A DNA stretch of 33,740 nt from Nostocales cyanobacterium Centralia_MAG_434 (GCA_021324415.1 JAJPJF010000163.1:1-33740); one strand, 5' to 3'; numbered from the stretch's first letter, positions 17,820 through 26,738 are shown. The notes: generated by a model from the sequence alone, not told the origin. Program-made: numbers and translations.

Positions 17820-19076
17820 TTATTTTTGCAACTTAATCCCTGCTAGCAATGTACTCACCCAGCTAGAAACCACTGCGGCAATGAAGAAAATACTCATTGG
17901 CAAAGACCATAATGATTGACTAGTCATTGACAAAATTAGGATGCTAATTCCTAAAACTACTAAAACGATAGTGTAGATAGCCATTACCCTTGTTGTCCAG
18001 CTTTGCCTGCAGTGAAAAATAGCTGCTATGGGGATGAGCAACAAACCAAATATAATTGCGCCTAATAAAGCGCTCATATTTTTAGTAAATAACCAGATAA
18101 CCAAGGAGAGAATTGCAGTTAAAAAACAAGCACCCCACCAATTAGATTGTTGTATTTGTTTTTCCGAAAGTGCCAAGCGTCCAAATTTATTCCACCGTAG
18201 CAGTAGAGTAAACAATGGATCGGCTATCCAACTGAGAATCACAAATAGCAAGTAGGCGATCACCACTACCAAAACCAATGGCATCAAACCTGTTTGAGCA
18301 AAGCTGACCAACAAAATCCGCACAGTGAAATACAAACCAAAGGTGAATATCCACCGGGTGCGATTATCTAATCTAGAAGACCAAAGGAAGTAGCGTAGCA
18401 TCAACCTGTAGATGGGGTTTTGTGCTTTGAGTGCTTCTACAATTCCTTGTCGTGCCCATTCTAGGTTAGGGTTGAGGCGCAGTGCTTCACGAAAACACTC
18501 CAACGCCTTTTGTGGAGATTTGCCGTGAGAGAGTAAAATCCAACCATTGCTAGCATAAGATGCTGCATCTTGGGGAGACTGGGCGATCGCACTTTCTGCA
18601 GCGGCAAGTGCTTCTTGTCCTCGTCCTAATTGTGATAGTGATAGGGCACGATAATTCAAACACTCTATATTCTCTGCGTTTAAAGTCAGTCCTTGGGTTG
18701 CAGCATCTAGAGCCTCTTGCCACAGTTTCTGATTGTACTTACATCTTGCTAAGAGGGCGAAGTAGGAAGCTTGGTAAGGATTGAGCCGAATTGCTTGATA
18801 GATTGAGCTTTCAGCGGTGGTGTATCTCTGGCGTTCGCAGAGAATAAACCCCATTATATAGTGAGAGAATGGGGAGTCAGGAGCTAAACCAATAGCGGTT
18901 TCTGCCTCTTTCGTTGCCTCTTGATATTGTTGTTGATAACTCAAGCACAATCCTAAAAGAGCGTGTGCAAAAGCGTCATTTGGCGATTTTGCCAAAGCTT
19001 GGTGTAGTTCCTTTTGTGCCATCTCGTAGCGAGATTGCTCTAATAACAGTCTTGCTCGCTCAAAATGTACACCCAT
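17820..19076 (-). CDS. TPR-repeat protein with C-terminal membrane domain
   Basis: A 418-residue protein of two halves. Residues 1-215 hold about six tetratricopeptide repeats, for example SPNDAFAHALLGLCLSYQQQ and NPYQASYFALLARCKYNQKL. Residues 235-418 hold about six hydrophobic segments, the first reading WIFTFGLYFTVRILLVSF. The TPR half should be cytoplasmic. The ATG overlaps the stop of the AAA ATPase gene by one base (TAATG), so the two are probably translationally coupled and functionally linked. No catalytic motif is seen. A role as membrane receptor or scaffold for the partner ATPase is an inference; no named family is recognised. Confidence 0.8.
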   Translation of the reverse strand: MGVHFERARLLLEQSRYEMAQKELHQALAKSPNDAFAHALLGLCLSYQQQYQEATKEAETAIGLAPDSPFSHYIMGFILCERQRYTTAESSIYQAIRLNPYQASYFALLARCKYNQKLWQEALDAATQGLTLNAENIECLNYRALSLSQLGRGQEALAAAESAIAQSPQDAASYASNGWILLSHGKSPQKALECFREALRLNPNLEWARQGIVEALKAQNPIYRLMLRYFLWSSRLDNRTRWIFTFGLYFTVRILLVSFAQTGLMPLVLVVVIAYLLFVILSWIADPLFTLLLRWNKFGRLALSEKQIQQSNWWGACFLTAILSLVIWLFTKNMSALLGAIIFGLLLIPIAAIFHCRQSWTTRVMAIYTIVLVVLGISILILSMTSQSLWSLPMSIFFIAAVVSSWVSTLLAGIKLQK

Positions 19077-20419
19077 TATAGTTTTAGATACTTTAAAATA
19101 TCATCATATAAACCGCCTTCATTGGCGTACAGCGCGTAGTTGCGAGCTGTCGCAAACCATTCTTTTGTAGAAGGTTTGACCTGTGAGATTGCTGACACCA
19201 AATCTTTCGTATTCAGTGGCTTGGGAATCCCGACTTTAATGGCTTCAGAAAGTTTTTTTTCCACTGCCACATCTACGACAGCTTTTAAATCCGCCCCAGA
19301 AAAATTCTCAGTTTTTTTACTGACGTAGTCATAATCAATCTCATCCACAGGCTTACCACGACATAGCAGTCGTAAGATTGCTGCTCGTGCAGTTGCATCT
19401 GGGGGTGGGACAAACAGAATGCGATCAAAGCGTCCTGGACGACGAAAAGCTGAATCTAAGTGCCAAGGGGCATTAGTGGCCGCTAAAATTAGGATTCCTT
19501 CATTAGAATTTTTCACTCCGTCTAGTTCTGAGAGAAACTGATTGATCACCATGCGGCTAGAACTTTGACGAAAATCAGTGCGGTTAGCGGCTAAGGCATC
19601 GACTTCATCAAAAAATAGCACGCAAGGTTGATTGCGTCGTGCTTGTGCAAAGATTTCATGCAAATTCCGCTCGCTGTTCCCCAACCACATATCTAGGACG
19701 TCGTTAATTCCTACAGCGATAAAGCTGGAATTGATTTCACCTGCAGTTGCGCGAGCAAGATAAGTTTTGCCACAACCGGGAGGACCATACATTAAAATTC
19801 CACCACCGATCGCTTTCCCGTATGCTTTATAAAGTTCTTGTTGTGATAATGGATAAATAATCTTCAGGCGAATTTCATCCTTCACCGCCTCCATGCCTCC
19901 GACATCTTGGAAGCAGATTTGCGGATGTTCTGGTGGATCACCGTCAACAGTCGGAGGGTCAAAAGCTGCAGCACGAACTTTGCCGTCTACCACATCGTTT
20001 GTGTTACTGTCATTGCCAATGCCCAAGCGCTCAGCAAAATCAGGATCAGCTATGGACGAATCGAGAGCGATCGCATTTTGGTACTGGCTAACTGCCTGCT
20101 TGACTGCACCTGAATTCAGCAGCAAGCGAGCGTGGAGCAAGTAAGCTTGTGCTGGACAGTCAGAACGTTTCAGTAAGTCTTCTACAATCACTAGAGATTG
20201 AGAGTGTTTGCCTTGTTGATAAAAAGCCCTGGCTAAACCTAGTTTTAATTGGACAACATTGGGCTGCAATCCCAAAGCCTGACGGTATTCTTGCTCTGCT
20301 TGGTCTGGTTGTCCTAGACTCAAAAGAATATCTGCAAGATGTTGTCGGAGGGGTACGTTATCAGGAGAAACTTTCAATGCCTCTCGCAATGCCTTTACGC
20401 TATCATCGCTGCTTGTCAT
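19076..20419 (-). CDS. AAA+ ATPase with N-terminal TPR repeats
   Basis: A 447-residue protein: residues 1-125 are three to four TPR units (DNVPLRQHLADILLSLGQPD, NVVQLKLGLARAFYQQGKHS), a short linker follows, and residues 170-400 are a classic AAA module of the Cdc48/FtsH/katanin type. Walker A is GPPGCGKT (212-219), Walker B is CVLFFDEVDAL with D261 and E262, sensor 1 is ATN, and the second region of homology ends in RRPGRFDR with the arginine finger. A C-terminal helical lid with SGADLKAVVDVAVEKK follows. There is no protease domain or membrane segment, so it probably remodels proteins or complexes. It is coupled to the TPR-membrane gene downstream. Confidence 0.88.
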   Translation of the reverse strand: MTSSDDSVKALREALKVSPDNVPLRQHLADILLSLGQPDQAEQEYRQALGLQPNVVQLKLGLARAFYQQGKHSQSLVIVEDLLKRSDCPAQAYLLHARLLLNSGAVKQAVSQYQNAIALDSSIADPDFAERLGIGNDSNTNDVVDGKVRAAAFDPPTVDGDPPEHPQICFQDVGGMEAVKDEIRLKIIYPLSQQELYKAYGKAIGGGILMYGPPGCGKTYLARATAGEINSSFIAVGINDVLDMWLGNSERNLHEIFAQARRNQPCVLFFDEVDALAANRTDFRQSSSRMVINQFLSELDGVKNSNEGILILAATNAPWHLDSAFRRPGRFDRILFVPPPDATARAAILRLLCRGKPVDEIDYDYVSKKTENFSGADLKAVVDVAVEKKLSEAIKVGIPKPLNTKDLVSAISQVKPSTKEWFATARNYALYANEGGLYDDILKYLKL

Positions 20420-20576
20420 AAACCTATAAATATGAAATTAGGTTTTAGATTAAGGTAATTTTTCTCAGGGGTCATGACTATGATAAGCAATACAAGAGGC
20501 AAAAATTTAAACTTTTCAATGGTTTTACACCAATTTTCATCCTACTCATACCCTTGAGTTTCACCTATTTTGCATT

Positions 20577-21074
20577 TCACCATCCCCAAGTTCCAGGTTC
20601 ACCTTTGAATGGTCCAACAATATCACTAGTAATCCAGCCACCGTAGAAGTTTCCTGGTTGTGGCTGCACTTTTTCTCCATCAACGTAGCAAGCATCCATC
20701 AAATGAGCATAAAAAGCCACGTAGTCTTTCAGGGATGCAAAGGTAGGTGTAGGATTGGGATAGAACCATGCACTATTCTTGGCTTCTTGAGCACTGACAC
20801 GGATTGTGTAGTAATTAGCACGTCCCTTCCACTCGCAAAAGCTAGATTGTGGCTCTACAAATAGGTATTCCATTTTGATATCTGCGGGTGGGATGTAGTA
20901 ACTAGGGGGATGACTTGTCTCTAAAACGCGTTTGGCATGATGGGTGTCTACAATCGTGACACCGTTAAAAATGATTTGGATATGTTTGCTGGTATCCTCA
21001 AGGCGAGGTGGACGGGGATAGTCCCAGACTGATTCTTGTCCTGGACCTGGTTCGATGCGTTGGGGTTGTATCAT
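20577..21074 (-). CDS. DUF427 domain protein
   Basis: A 165-residue protein with one DUF427 domain. The diagnostic segments are VWDYPRPPRLE at the N-terminus, HPPSYYIPPADIKMEYLFV in the centre, and the conserved C-terminal tail YGGWITSDIVGPFKGEPGT with GW at the end. Another conserved element is CEWKGRANYYTI. DUF427 proteins are small beta-rich cytoplasmic proteins, widespread in bacteria and some fungi, without an established activity. It is monocistronic on the minus strand; a hairpin repeat separates it from the ArsC-like gene upstream. Confidence 0.9.
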   Translation of the reverse strand: MIQPQRIEPGPGQESVWDYPRPPRLEDTSKHIQIIFNGVTIVDTHHAKRVLETSHPPSYYIPPADIKMEYLFVEPQSSFCEWKGRANYYTIRVSAQEAKNSAWFYPNPTPTFASLKDYVAFYAHLMDACYVDGEKVQPQPGNFYGGWITSDIVGPFKGEPGTWGW

Positions 21075-21094
21075 CTTCTTTATTTTGGATATTT

Positions 21095-21167
21095 AACCGC
21101 AGACAAACACTGATGCACGCGGGTAATAGTTTACCTGACGCGTGTCTATCTGCATCCTTCTGCGGTT
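21095..21167. repeat. AACCGCAGA inverted repeat element
   Basis: AACCGCAGA (21095-21103) is complementary to TCTGCGGTT (21159-21167), bracketing a GATGCACGCG/CGCGTGTCTATC inner stem. Sequences of the AACCGCAGATGAACGCAGAT type are a known dispersed repeat in cyanobacterial spacers. A degenerate half copy begins at 28042. Confidence 0.6.
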
Positions 21168-21197
21168 ATAATAACTGTTTAAAGAACTCTAACCAAC

Positions 21198-21662
21198 TCA
21201 GTGGTGTTTGCAAGAGCCATGCTCATGGCTGTGCTGGTGACCATGAGCGCAAGTTTGTAAATCCTGTTGGATCAAATTTTCGCTGAGTTCCTTTAAAGAA
21301 TCATCCACAGGTTTTAAGCCAATCCAACTATCAATTTTTTCAACATCAAAACCAACTTCATGATGATCGCCTACTTGAATTAAAGGACGGCGAATCAACA
21401 ATGGATCGTTGACCATGAGAGCTAAAGCCGTTTCAGTATCAATCTTTTCGGGAATGACTTCGCCTGATTTGATCCTTGGAGCAGTGGGGTTAAACCATTC
21501 CACAACAGGGCGATCGCCAAAAAACAAGCGTAATCTTTCAGGTGTCCAAGGTTCTTTGAGTAAATTGTAAGTTTCTAACTCGTGACCTGCAGCTGCAAGC
21601 AAAGTTTTTTGCTTGGTATTATTTTTGCAGCCTGGTTTTTCATAGAAAATTACCCTTACCAT
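21198..21662 (-). CDS. ArsC/Spx-like (nitrogenase-associated type) protein with His-rich tail
   Basis: A 154-residue thioredoxin-fold protein of the ArsC/Spx/NifO-like group. C12 in EKPGCKNNTKQ is the single redox Cys, the next residues do not form CxxC, and the LIRRPLIQ motif (about residues 91-98) is the family cis-Pro region. Some related proteins are annotated as nitrogenase-associated, but no nif gene is here. The C-terminal 17 residues CAHGHQHSHEHGSCKHH hold seven His and two Cys, an unusual metal-binding-like tail. The ATG at 21662 is preferred over one at 21668: AGGAG is 8 nt away from the former and only 2 from the latter. Confidence 0.82.
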   Translation of the reverse strand: MVRVIFYEKPGCKNNTKQKTLLAAAGHELETYNLLKEPWTPERLRLFFGDRPVVEWFNPTAPRIKSGEVIPEKIDTETALALMVNDPLLIRRPLIQVGDHHEVGFDVEKIDSWIGLKPVDDSLKELSENLIQQDLQTCAHGHQHSHEHGSCKHH

Positions 21663-21668
21663 TATCAT

Positions 21669-22201
21669 CTCTCCTAATGAGTCATTATGTAACTAGGCGC
21701 AACAAAATATAAAACGTTCAAGTGTAGATTCACTTTTCACGCTTATAGCTTTTATTCGTTCAATAATTACCATCGCCAAATTGTAGTTATTATCAAACAT
21801 TAATTTACGATTTTCATGAGTTTTAATACCAATTTGTCATCAAGACATTAAAAACAAAATATAATTTAAAAATCAAAACTATATATTAAATGTTTTTTAA
21901 ATTTGGAAAAAATTACTGAACAAGCAATGTTAACAGAATCATTGTAAATTATAAGGCATAGGGCATGGGACATAGGCAGAAAATAAGATATTTAACAGCC
22001 TTTAACATACTTGGCTTTTTTCACTAACTTACATAAAGTACATAAAAATATTTTATTTACATAAAATACATAAAACAATCAGTTGAAATAGTACAAATAT
22101 AAAAATAGTTATTATCACAACACAGCATCACTATAAACACCCACTTTCTCTTTTGAGTTATAAGTAACTTTAAGTGTTGAGGGGATCTCTAGGAGGAAAG
22201 T
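21669..22201. other. AT-rich spacer with direct repeats upstream of the AtzE-type amidase
   Basis: The 530-bp spacer is very AT-rich. Four copies of TACATAAA lie at 22030, 22039, 22058 and 22067, in two pairs with a 9-bp period. A GGCATAGGGCATGGGACATAGG repeat is at 21954-21976 with a related copy near 29742. A Shine-Dalgarno AGGAGG at 22191-22196 serves the downstream gene. There is no frame encoding an AtzG-like small subunit, and no RNA gene is recognised. Confidence 0.5.
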
Positions 22202-23596
22202 TTGATCAATTTAGAACAAGTTGATGCTACGGCAATAGTAACAGCCCTACAGGAGGGCAAAGTGAGTGCGGTGGAAGTTACCAAAGCTGCTTTACAAAGA
22301 ATTGAAGCACGCGATCATGAACTCAATTGTTTTACCTCTGTGACTGCTGAAACTGCTTTGATAGATGCAGAACGAATTGACAGCGACATTGCCCAAGGGA
22401 AAAGTCCTGGTTTGCTCGCTGGGGTGCCCTTTGCAGTGAAAAACCTCTTTGATATTGCCGGGATTACAACGCTTGCAGGTGCAAAAATCCATGCGGAAAA
22501 TCTCCCAGCGACTCAAGATGCAACCGCGATCGCAAGGCTGAAGCAAGCGGGTGCAGTACTAGTAGGCGCTCTAAATATGGATGAGTTCGCCTACGGTTTT
22601 GTTACGGAAAATGCCCATTATGGTCCTACCCATAACCCTCATGATGTGCAGAGGGTTGCTGGTGGGTCTTCTGGTGGTTCAGCCGCAGCTGTGAGTGGTG
22701 GCTTGGTTCCTTTGACGTTGGGTTCTGACACTAACGGTTCAATTCGTGTTCCTGCAGCTTTTTGTGGTGTTTTTGGCTTGAAACCGACTTATGGGCGGTT
22801 GTCTCGTGCTGGAGCTATTTTATTTTCCAGTAGCTTAGATCATATTGGTCCTTTCGCCCGTTCGGTACGTGATATTGCTACAGTATTTGATGTTCTTCAA
22901 GGGGAAGATGATCGTGATCCGGTTTGTACAAAGCACCCTCCTGTAGAAACAAGATTTCTGTTGTCTCATGACGATATTTCAGATCTGCGAATTGCGATTG
23001 CGGGTGACTATTTTGTCAAAGGAGCAAATCCTGAAGCGTTAGCGGCAGTTTTTCAGGTTGCTGAGGCTTTAGGTGTTACTGAATACATCACAATCCCAGA
23101 AGCTCATCGTGCCCGTGCAGCAGCATTTATCATTACAGCCTGTGAAGGGGCAAATCTGCATTTGGAAAAGCTGCGATCACGCCCTCAGGATTTTGATCCG
23201 GCGACACGCGATCGCTTTCTGGCTGGAGCAGTCATTCCTAGTAGTTGGTATATTCAATCACAGCGTTTTCGCCGATGGTTTCGCGATCGCGTCCAAGAAG
23301 TTTTTCAAAAGGTGGATATTATTCTGGCACCCACCACACCAATTTCAGCCCCCCTTATTGGACAACAAACGATGATTTTAGATGGGGAGGAAATTCTTGT
23401 CCGTCCTCATTTAGGGGTTTTTACTCAACCATTGTCTTTTATTGGCTTGCCCGTTTTATCAGTTCCAGTTCAACGCTCAAATGCTCTACCATTAGGTGTT
23501 CAGTTAATAGCTGCACCTTATAATGAAGCGTTAATCTTACGAGTTGCAGCCGTGCTAGAGGCAGAAGGAATCATATCTGCACGTGTAGTGCTGTAA
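22202..23596 (+). CDS. AtzE-type amidase (amidase signature family)
   Basis: A 464-residue amidase signature enzyme closest, by the pattern of its signature blocks, to AtzE, which in the cyanuric acid pathway hydrolyses 1-carboxybiuret together with a small subunit AtzG. The triad is complete: K80 in PFAVKNLFDIAG, S156 in AGGSSGG and S180 in GSDTNGSIRVPA. The MDEFAYGFVTENAHYGPTHN segment is typical of AtzE. The start is TTG at 22202, strongly supported by AGGAGG five bases upstream. No AtzG, AtzD or AtzF gene is next to it, so the physiological substrate is open; other free amides are possible. The upstream spacer lacks a small subunit gene. Confidence 0.85.
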   Translation: MINLEQVDATAIVTALQEGKVSAVEVTKAALQRIEARDHELNCFTSVTAETALIDAERIDSDIAQGKSPGLLAGVPFAVKNLFDIAGITTLAGAKIHAENLPATQDATAIARLKQAGAVLVGALNMDEFAYGFVTENAHYGPTHNPHDVQRVAGGSSGGSAAAVSGGLVPLTLGSDTNGSIRVPAAFCGVFGLKPTYGRLSRAGAILFSSSLDHIGPFARSVRDIATVFDVLQGEDDRDPVCTKHPPVETRFLLSHDDISDLRIAIAGDYFVKGANPEALAAVFQVAEALGVTEYITIPEAHRARAAAFIITACEGANLHLEKLRSRPQDFDPATRDRFLAGAVIPSSWYIQSQRFRRWFRDRVQEVFQKVDIILAPTTPISAPLIGQQTMILDGEEILVRPHLGVFTQPLSFIGLPVLSVPVQRSNALPLGVQLIAAPYNEALILRVAAVLEAEGIISARVVL

Positions 23597-23721
23597 CTTT
23601 ATGTATTTTTAGGTAGGGGCTGTGGAAGCGTATTTTTCGTTCAAAAATTCCATAGGACTGCCATATAAAATTAGGTAATAGCCTGCAATTTCTGCCCAAT
23701 CTTAAAGCGAGGCTTTCCCCT

Positions 23722-24297
23722 ATGGTTAACCCCAGCATTACCATTCCTACAACATTTAAAGTCAGTCACGAGCAATTTCAGCAACTTGCTAGCGTGAACC
23801 GAGACTTAAGGCTAGAGAGAACTGCTACCGGAGAGTTAATTATTATGCCTCCTACAGGAAGCGATACGGGAAAACGAAACATAGATATCGAAGGGCAACT
23901 TTGGCTATGGAACCGTAAAAGCAGACTAGGGATAGTGTTTGACTCTTCTACAGGGTTTCACTTACCCAATGGTGCTGACCGTTCTCCCGACGCGTCTTGG
24001 GTTAAGTTAGAACGATGGGAATCACTCACGCCTCAAGAACAAGAAGGTTTTGCACCACTGTGCCCAGACTTCGTTATAGAATTACGTTCTCCATCTGACA
24101 ACATAGAAACTTTACGGGCAAAGATGAAAGAATATATGGAAAATCAAGCTCGTTTAGGATGGTTGATCGATCCTAAAAACCGGACAGTTGAGATATATAG
24201 GCAAGGTCGGGATGTGGAAGTATTGGACAATCCTGTCACCTTATCAGGAGAAGATGTGCTACCAGGATTTATCTTGGATTTAACAGAAGTTTGGTAG
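23722..24297 (+). CDS. Uma2 family (DUF820) putative endonuclease
   Basis: A 191-residue member of the Uma2/DUF820 family, only distantly related to the one at 1556. Predicted active-site residues are D90 in DRSPDASWV and E120 in DFVIELRSPSD, followed by LRAKMKEYMENQARLGWLID, which carries the lysines and the helix conserved in the family. The N-terminal LRLERTATGELIIMPPTGSD block is also typical. No function is known for most members. It sits between the AtzE-type amidase and the ABC importer without belonging clearly to either; it starts 125 bp after the amidase. Confidence 0.9.
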   Translation: MVNPSITIPTTFKVSHEQFQQLASVNRDLRLERTATGELIIMPPTGSDTGKRNIDIEGQLWLWNRKSRLGIVFDSSTGFHLPNGADRSPDASWVKLERWESLTPQEQEGFAPLCPDFVIELRSPSDNIETLRAKMKEYMENQARLGWLIDPKNRTVEIYRQGRDVEVLDNPVTLSGEDVLPGFILDLTEVW

Positions 24298-24350
24298 TAA
24301 ATAGAAATGTGAGTATGTCAACTTAAGCCCTTTGTCACCAAAACTTGCCC

Positions 24351-25100
24351 ATGCTGCAAGAAAATGAAATCGCTGTTGAATTTCGCGATGTTACCTTGAG
24401 CCGCAACCATCGACCCTTGGTATCGAATCTCAATTTCACAATCCGTCGGGGAGAAGCACTCATATTACTTGGACGAAGTGGAAGCGGAAAAACCACTACA
24501 ATGAAGTTGATCAACCGCCTCTTTACACCTACTCAAGGTCAAGTGTTATTTGATGGTATTCCTACAACCGAGTGGGATGAAATTAAATTGCGGCGAAAAA
24601 TTGGTTATGTTATTCAAGAAACTGGTTTATTTCCCCATTTCACTGTGGAACGCAATGTGGGTCTAGTCCCTTCTTTAGAACGTTGGAAACCCAAACAAAT
24701 CAAAAGGCGAGTTTATGAACTTTTGCAATTAGTTGGTTTAGATCCAGAACAATTTGCCCAAAGATATCCCCACGAACTTTCTGGAGGACAAAGACAACGA
24801 GTGGGTGTTGCTAGGGCGCTAGCAGCCGATCCGCCAATGTTGTTGATGGATGAACCATTTGGCGCACTTGATCCAATTACACGGTTAGAACTGCAACAAG
24901 AATTTAAAAACCTCCAGCAGGAATTAGGCAAAACAGTTGTGTTCGTCACTCACGATATTCAAGAAGCATTTGTTTTGGCTTCAAGAATTGGCTTAATGCA
25001 TGAAGGAAAATTAGTCGTGTTAGGTACAAAAGATGAATTTATTCATTCTCAGCATCCAGAAGCCCTCGCCTTTCTAGAATGCCTGAAACCTGCTGTATGA
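24351..25100 (+). CDS. Osmoprotectant/quaternary-amine ABC importer, ATP-binding subunit
   Basis: A 249-residue nucleotide-binding protein of the ProV/OpuCA branch. Walker A is GRSGSGKT (41-48), the Q loop lies in GYVIQETGLFPHFTVERN, the ABC signature is LSGGQ (143-147), and Walker B is MLLMDEPFGALD with D167 and E168. It lacks the C-terminal tandem CBS domains of many ProV/OpuCA proteins, so ionic-strength sensing by that route is absent. The ATG at 24351 is preferred over TTG at 24345. The permease gene overlaps its stop by four bases (ATGA), and the binding-protein gene follows, making a three-gene importer operon. Glycine betaine, choline or a similar solute is likely but not proven. Confidence 0.9.
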   Translation: MLQENEIAVEFRDVTLSRNHRPLVSNLNFTIRRGEALILLGRSGSGKTTTMKLINRLFTPTQGQVLFDGIPTTEWDEIKLRRKIGYVIQETGLFPHFTVERNVGLVPSLERWKPKQIKRRVYELLQLVGLDPEQFAQRYPHELSGGQRQRVGVARALAADPPMLLMDEPFGALDPITRLELQQEFKNLQQELGKTVVFVTHDIQEAFVLASRIGLMHEGKLVVLGTKDEFIHSQHPEALAFLECLKPAV

Positions 25101-25744
25101 AAATTAATGACTTCTTTTTGATCAAATATGGCCCGGAAATTTGGCAACACACTTTGGAACATTTGTTTCTAGTGGGAATTTCTATTGGTATTGCCACCCT
25201 TGTAGGTATTCCTTTAGGAATATTAATTACTCGCCAAAGGAACCTGCGTCAACCAATACTCATTACTGCCAATATTCTGCAAACCATCCCCAGTCTGGCA
25301 TTATTCGGGTTACTTATTCCTGTACCTATCATTGGCGGAATTGGAACAAACCCAGCTATTTTTGCACTCATTTTGTATTCACTACTACCAATTATTCGTA
25401 ACACTTACACTGGTATTGCTGGGGTTGATCCAGCTATTCGAGAAGCTGGGCGTGGGATGGGAATGACAGATAAAGAATTGTTAGTTCAGGTAGAAATTCC
25501 CTTAGCGATAGGTGTGATTCTGGCAGGGGTGCGAGTGGCGACGGTTATTGGGATTGGGATCACAACAATTGCAGCGGCAATTGGGGCTGGTGGTTTAGGA
25601 GAGTTGATTTTTCGAGGGATTTCAGCAGTAAACGATCAATTGATATTAGCTGGTGCTATTCCAGCAGCAATCATTGCTTTACTCGCAGATTTTGCTATTG
25701 GTTGGATGGAGGAAAAGTTAACAATTAAAGGTGTGAAAGATTGA
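25097..25744 (+). CDS. Osmoprotectant ABC importer, permease subunit
   Basis: A 215-residue inner-membrane permease of the ProW/OpuCB type with about five to six helices. The cytoplasmic EAA loop is visible as AIREAGRGMGMTDKELLVQ followed by VEIPLA, where it docks on the ATPase. IGIGITTIAAAIGAGGLGEL is a typical C-terminal block for betaine permeases. The start at 25097 overlaps the ATPase stop (ATGA), and an ATG 18 bp upstream (25079) is possible but less economical. The stop TGA overlaps by one base with an ATG at 25744 that would begin the binding-protein signal peptide. Confidence 0.92.
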   Translation: MKINDFFLIKYGPEIWQHTLEHLFLVGISIGIATLVGIPLGILITRQRNLRQPILITANILQTIPSLALFGLLIPVPIIGGIGTNPAIFALILYSLLPIIRNTYTGIAGVDPAIREAGRGMGMTDKELLVQVEIPLAIGVILAGVRVATVIGIGITTIAAAIGAGGLGELIFRGISAVNDQLILAGAIPAAIIALLADFAIGWMEEKLTIKGVKD

Positions 25745-26642
25745 TGAAAAGATTTTTGACTTTTTGCCTGTTATTTTTTTTTTAATAATAGGTATCGCGA
25801 GCTGTAACTATAAAACCTCTAATAGTGGTAGTGGTGATATTGTCGTTGCTTCTAAAGGTTTTACTGAGCAAGATATTTTAAGCGAACTTTTAGCACAACA
25901 AATTGAATCAGTTGCTCATTTAAAAGTTGGTCGTCGCCGCTTTACTAGTGCCCTAGTCACTCATCAAGCACTTATTGCTGGCAAAATTGATGCTTATATT
26001 GAGTATACAGGCACGGCTTTTACTGTGATCCTAAAAGAAAAAGTGATTCATGATCCCGAGGTTGTTTACGAAAAGCTAAGACAAGCCTATGCCCAAAAGT
26101 TCAATTTAGAAGTGATGAAACCATTGGGCTTTGAAGATACTTTTGCCATGATTATACGTGGCGAAAATGCAAGACAACATAATATTCAAACTCTCTCTGA
26201 AGCTGCGCAGTACACACCTAAATGGCAGGGTGGTTTCGGTTATGAATTTATAGAACGAGAAGATGGTTTTCTGGGATTAGCTAAAACTTATGGGTTACGC
26301 TTTGCCCAGTCTCCTCGCATTATGGATTTGGGCTTAATCTACCGGGCGCTACTGCAAAAGCAAGTCGATATGATAAATGGGAACTCTACAGATGGGCAAA
26401 TTGCTCGTTTGGGTTTGGTGGTGCTTAAAGATGATAAACACTATTTTCCACCTTATGAAGCAGCACCAATTGTACGTCAAGAAACTTTGAAAAAGTACCC
26501 AGAGCTAAAGCAAGCGATCGCCCAGTTGGTCGGAAAAATTTCTGCTGATGACATGCGGCAATTGAACTATTTAGTTGAGGGTGAGTTACGTGATGTTAAG
26601 GATGTTGTTAGGGAGTTTCGTCTCGCCAAAGGTTTAGCCTAG
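25744..26642 (+). pseudogene. Osmoprotectant ABC importer, substrate-binding lipoprotein, frameshifted in the signal peptide
   Basis: The OpuAC/OsmF-type binding domain is intact from about 25830 to 26642: VVASKGFTEQDILSELLAQQ is the hallmark N-terminal motif, and AYIEYTGTAF is the family's second landmark. The natural start is ATG at 25744, overlapping the permease stop (TGATG), encoding MKRFLTFCLLFFF, but that frame meets TAA at 25783 after a run of ten T (25774-25783). One extra T, or slippage, would join it to LIIGIASCN, restoring a proper lipoprotein signal with lipobox IASC. As read, only a TTG at 25764 opens the frame, giving 292 residues with a signal lacking the positive start. Sequencing error, slippage, or a true inactivating change are all possible. 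Confidence 0.75.
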
Positions 26643-26738
26643 TCGTAATAGGGAAAAAACACTACTCTGTGTCAAACAATTTGATGCGTAGTTGCGCCTG
26701 ATGGCGAAAGTACAACTACACATCAAGGACAAGTTTAT

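Noticed and set aside
16269-23596. The two amidases as GatA subunits of tRNA amidotransferase
   Set aside because: No gatB or gatC is nearby, and the signature blocks fit free amidase and AtzE-type enzymes better than GatA.
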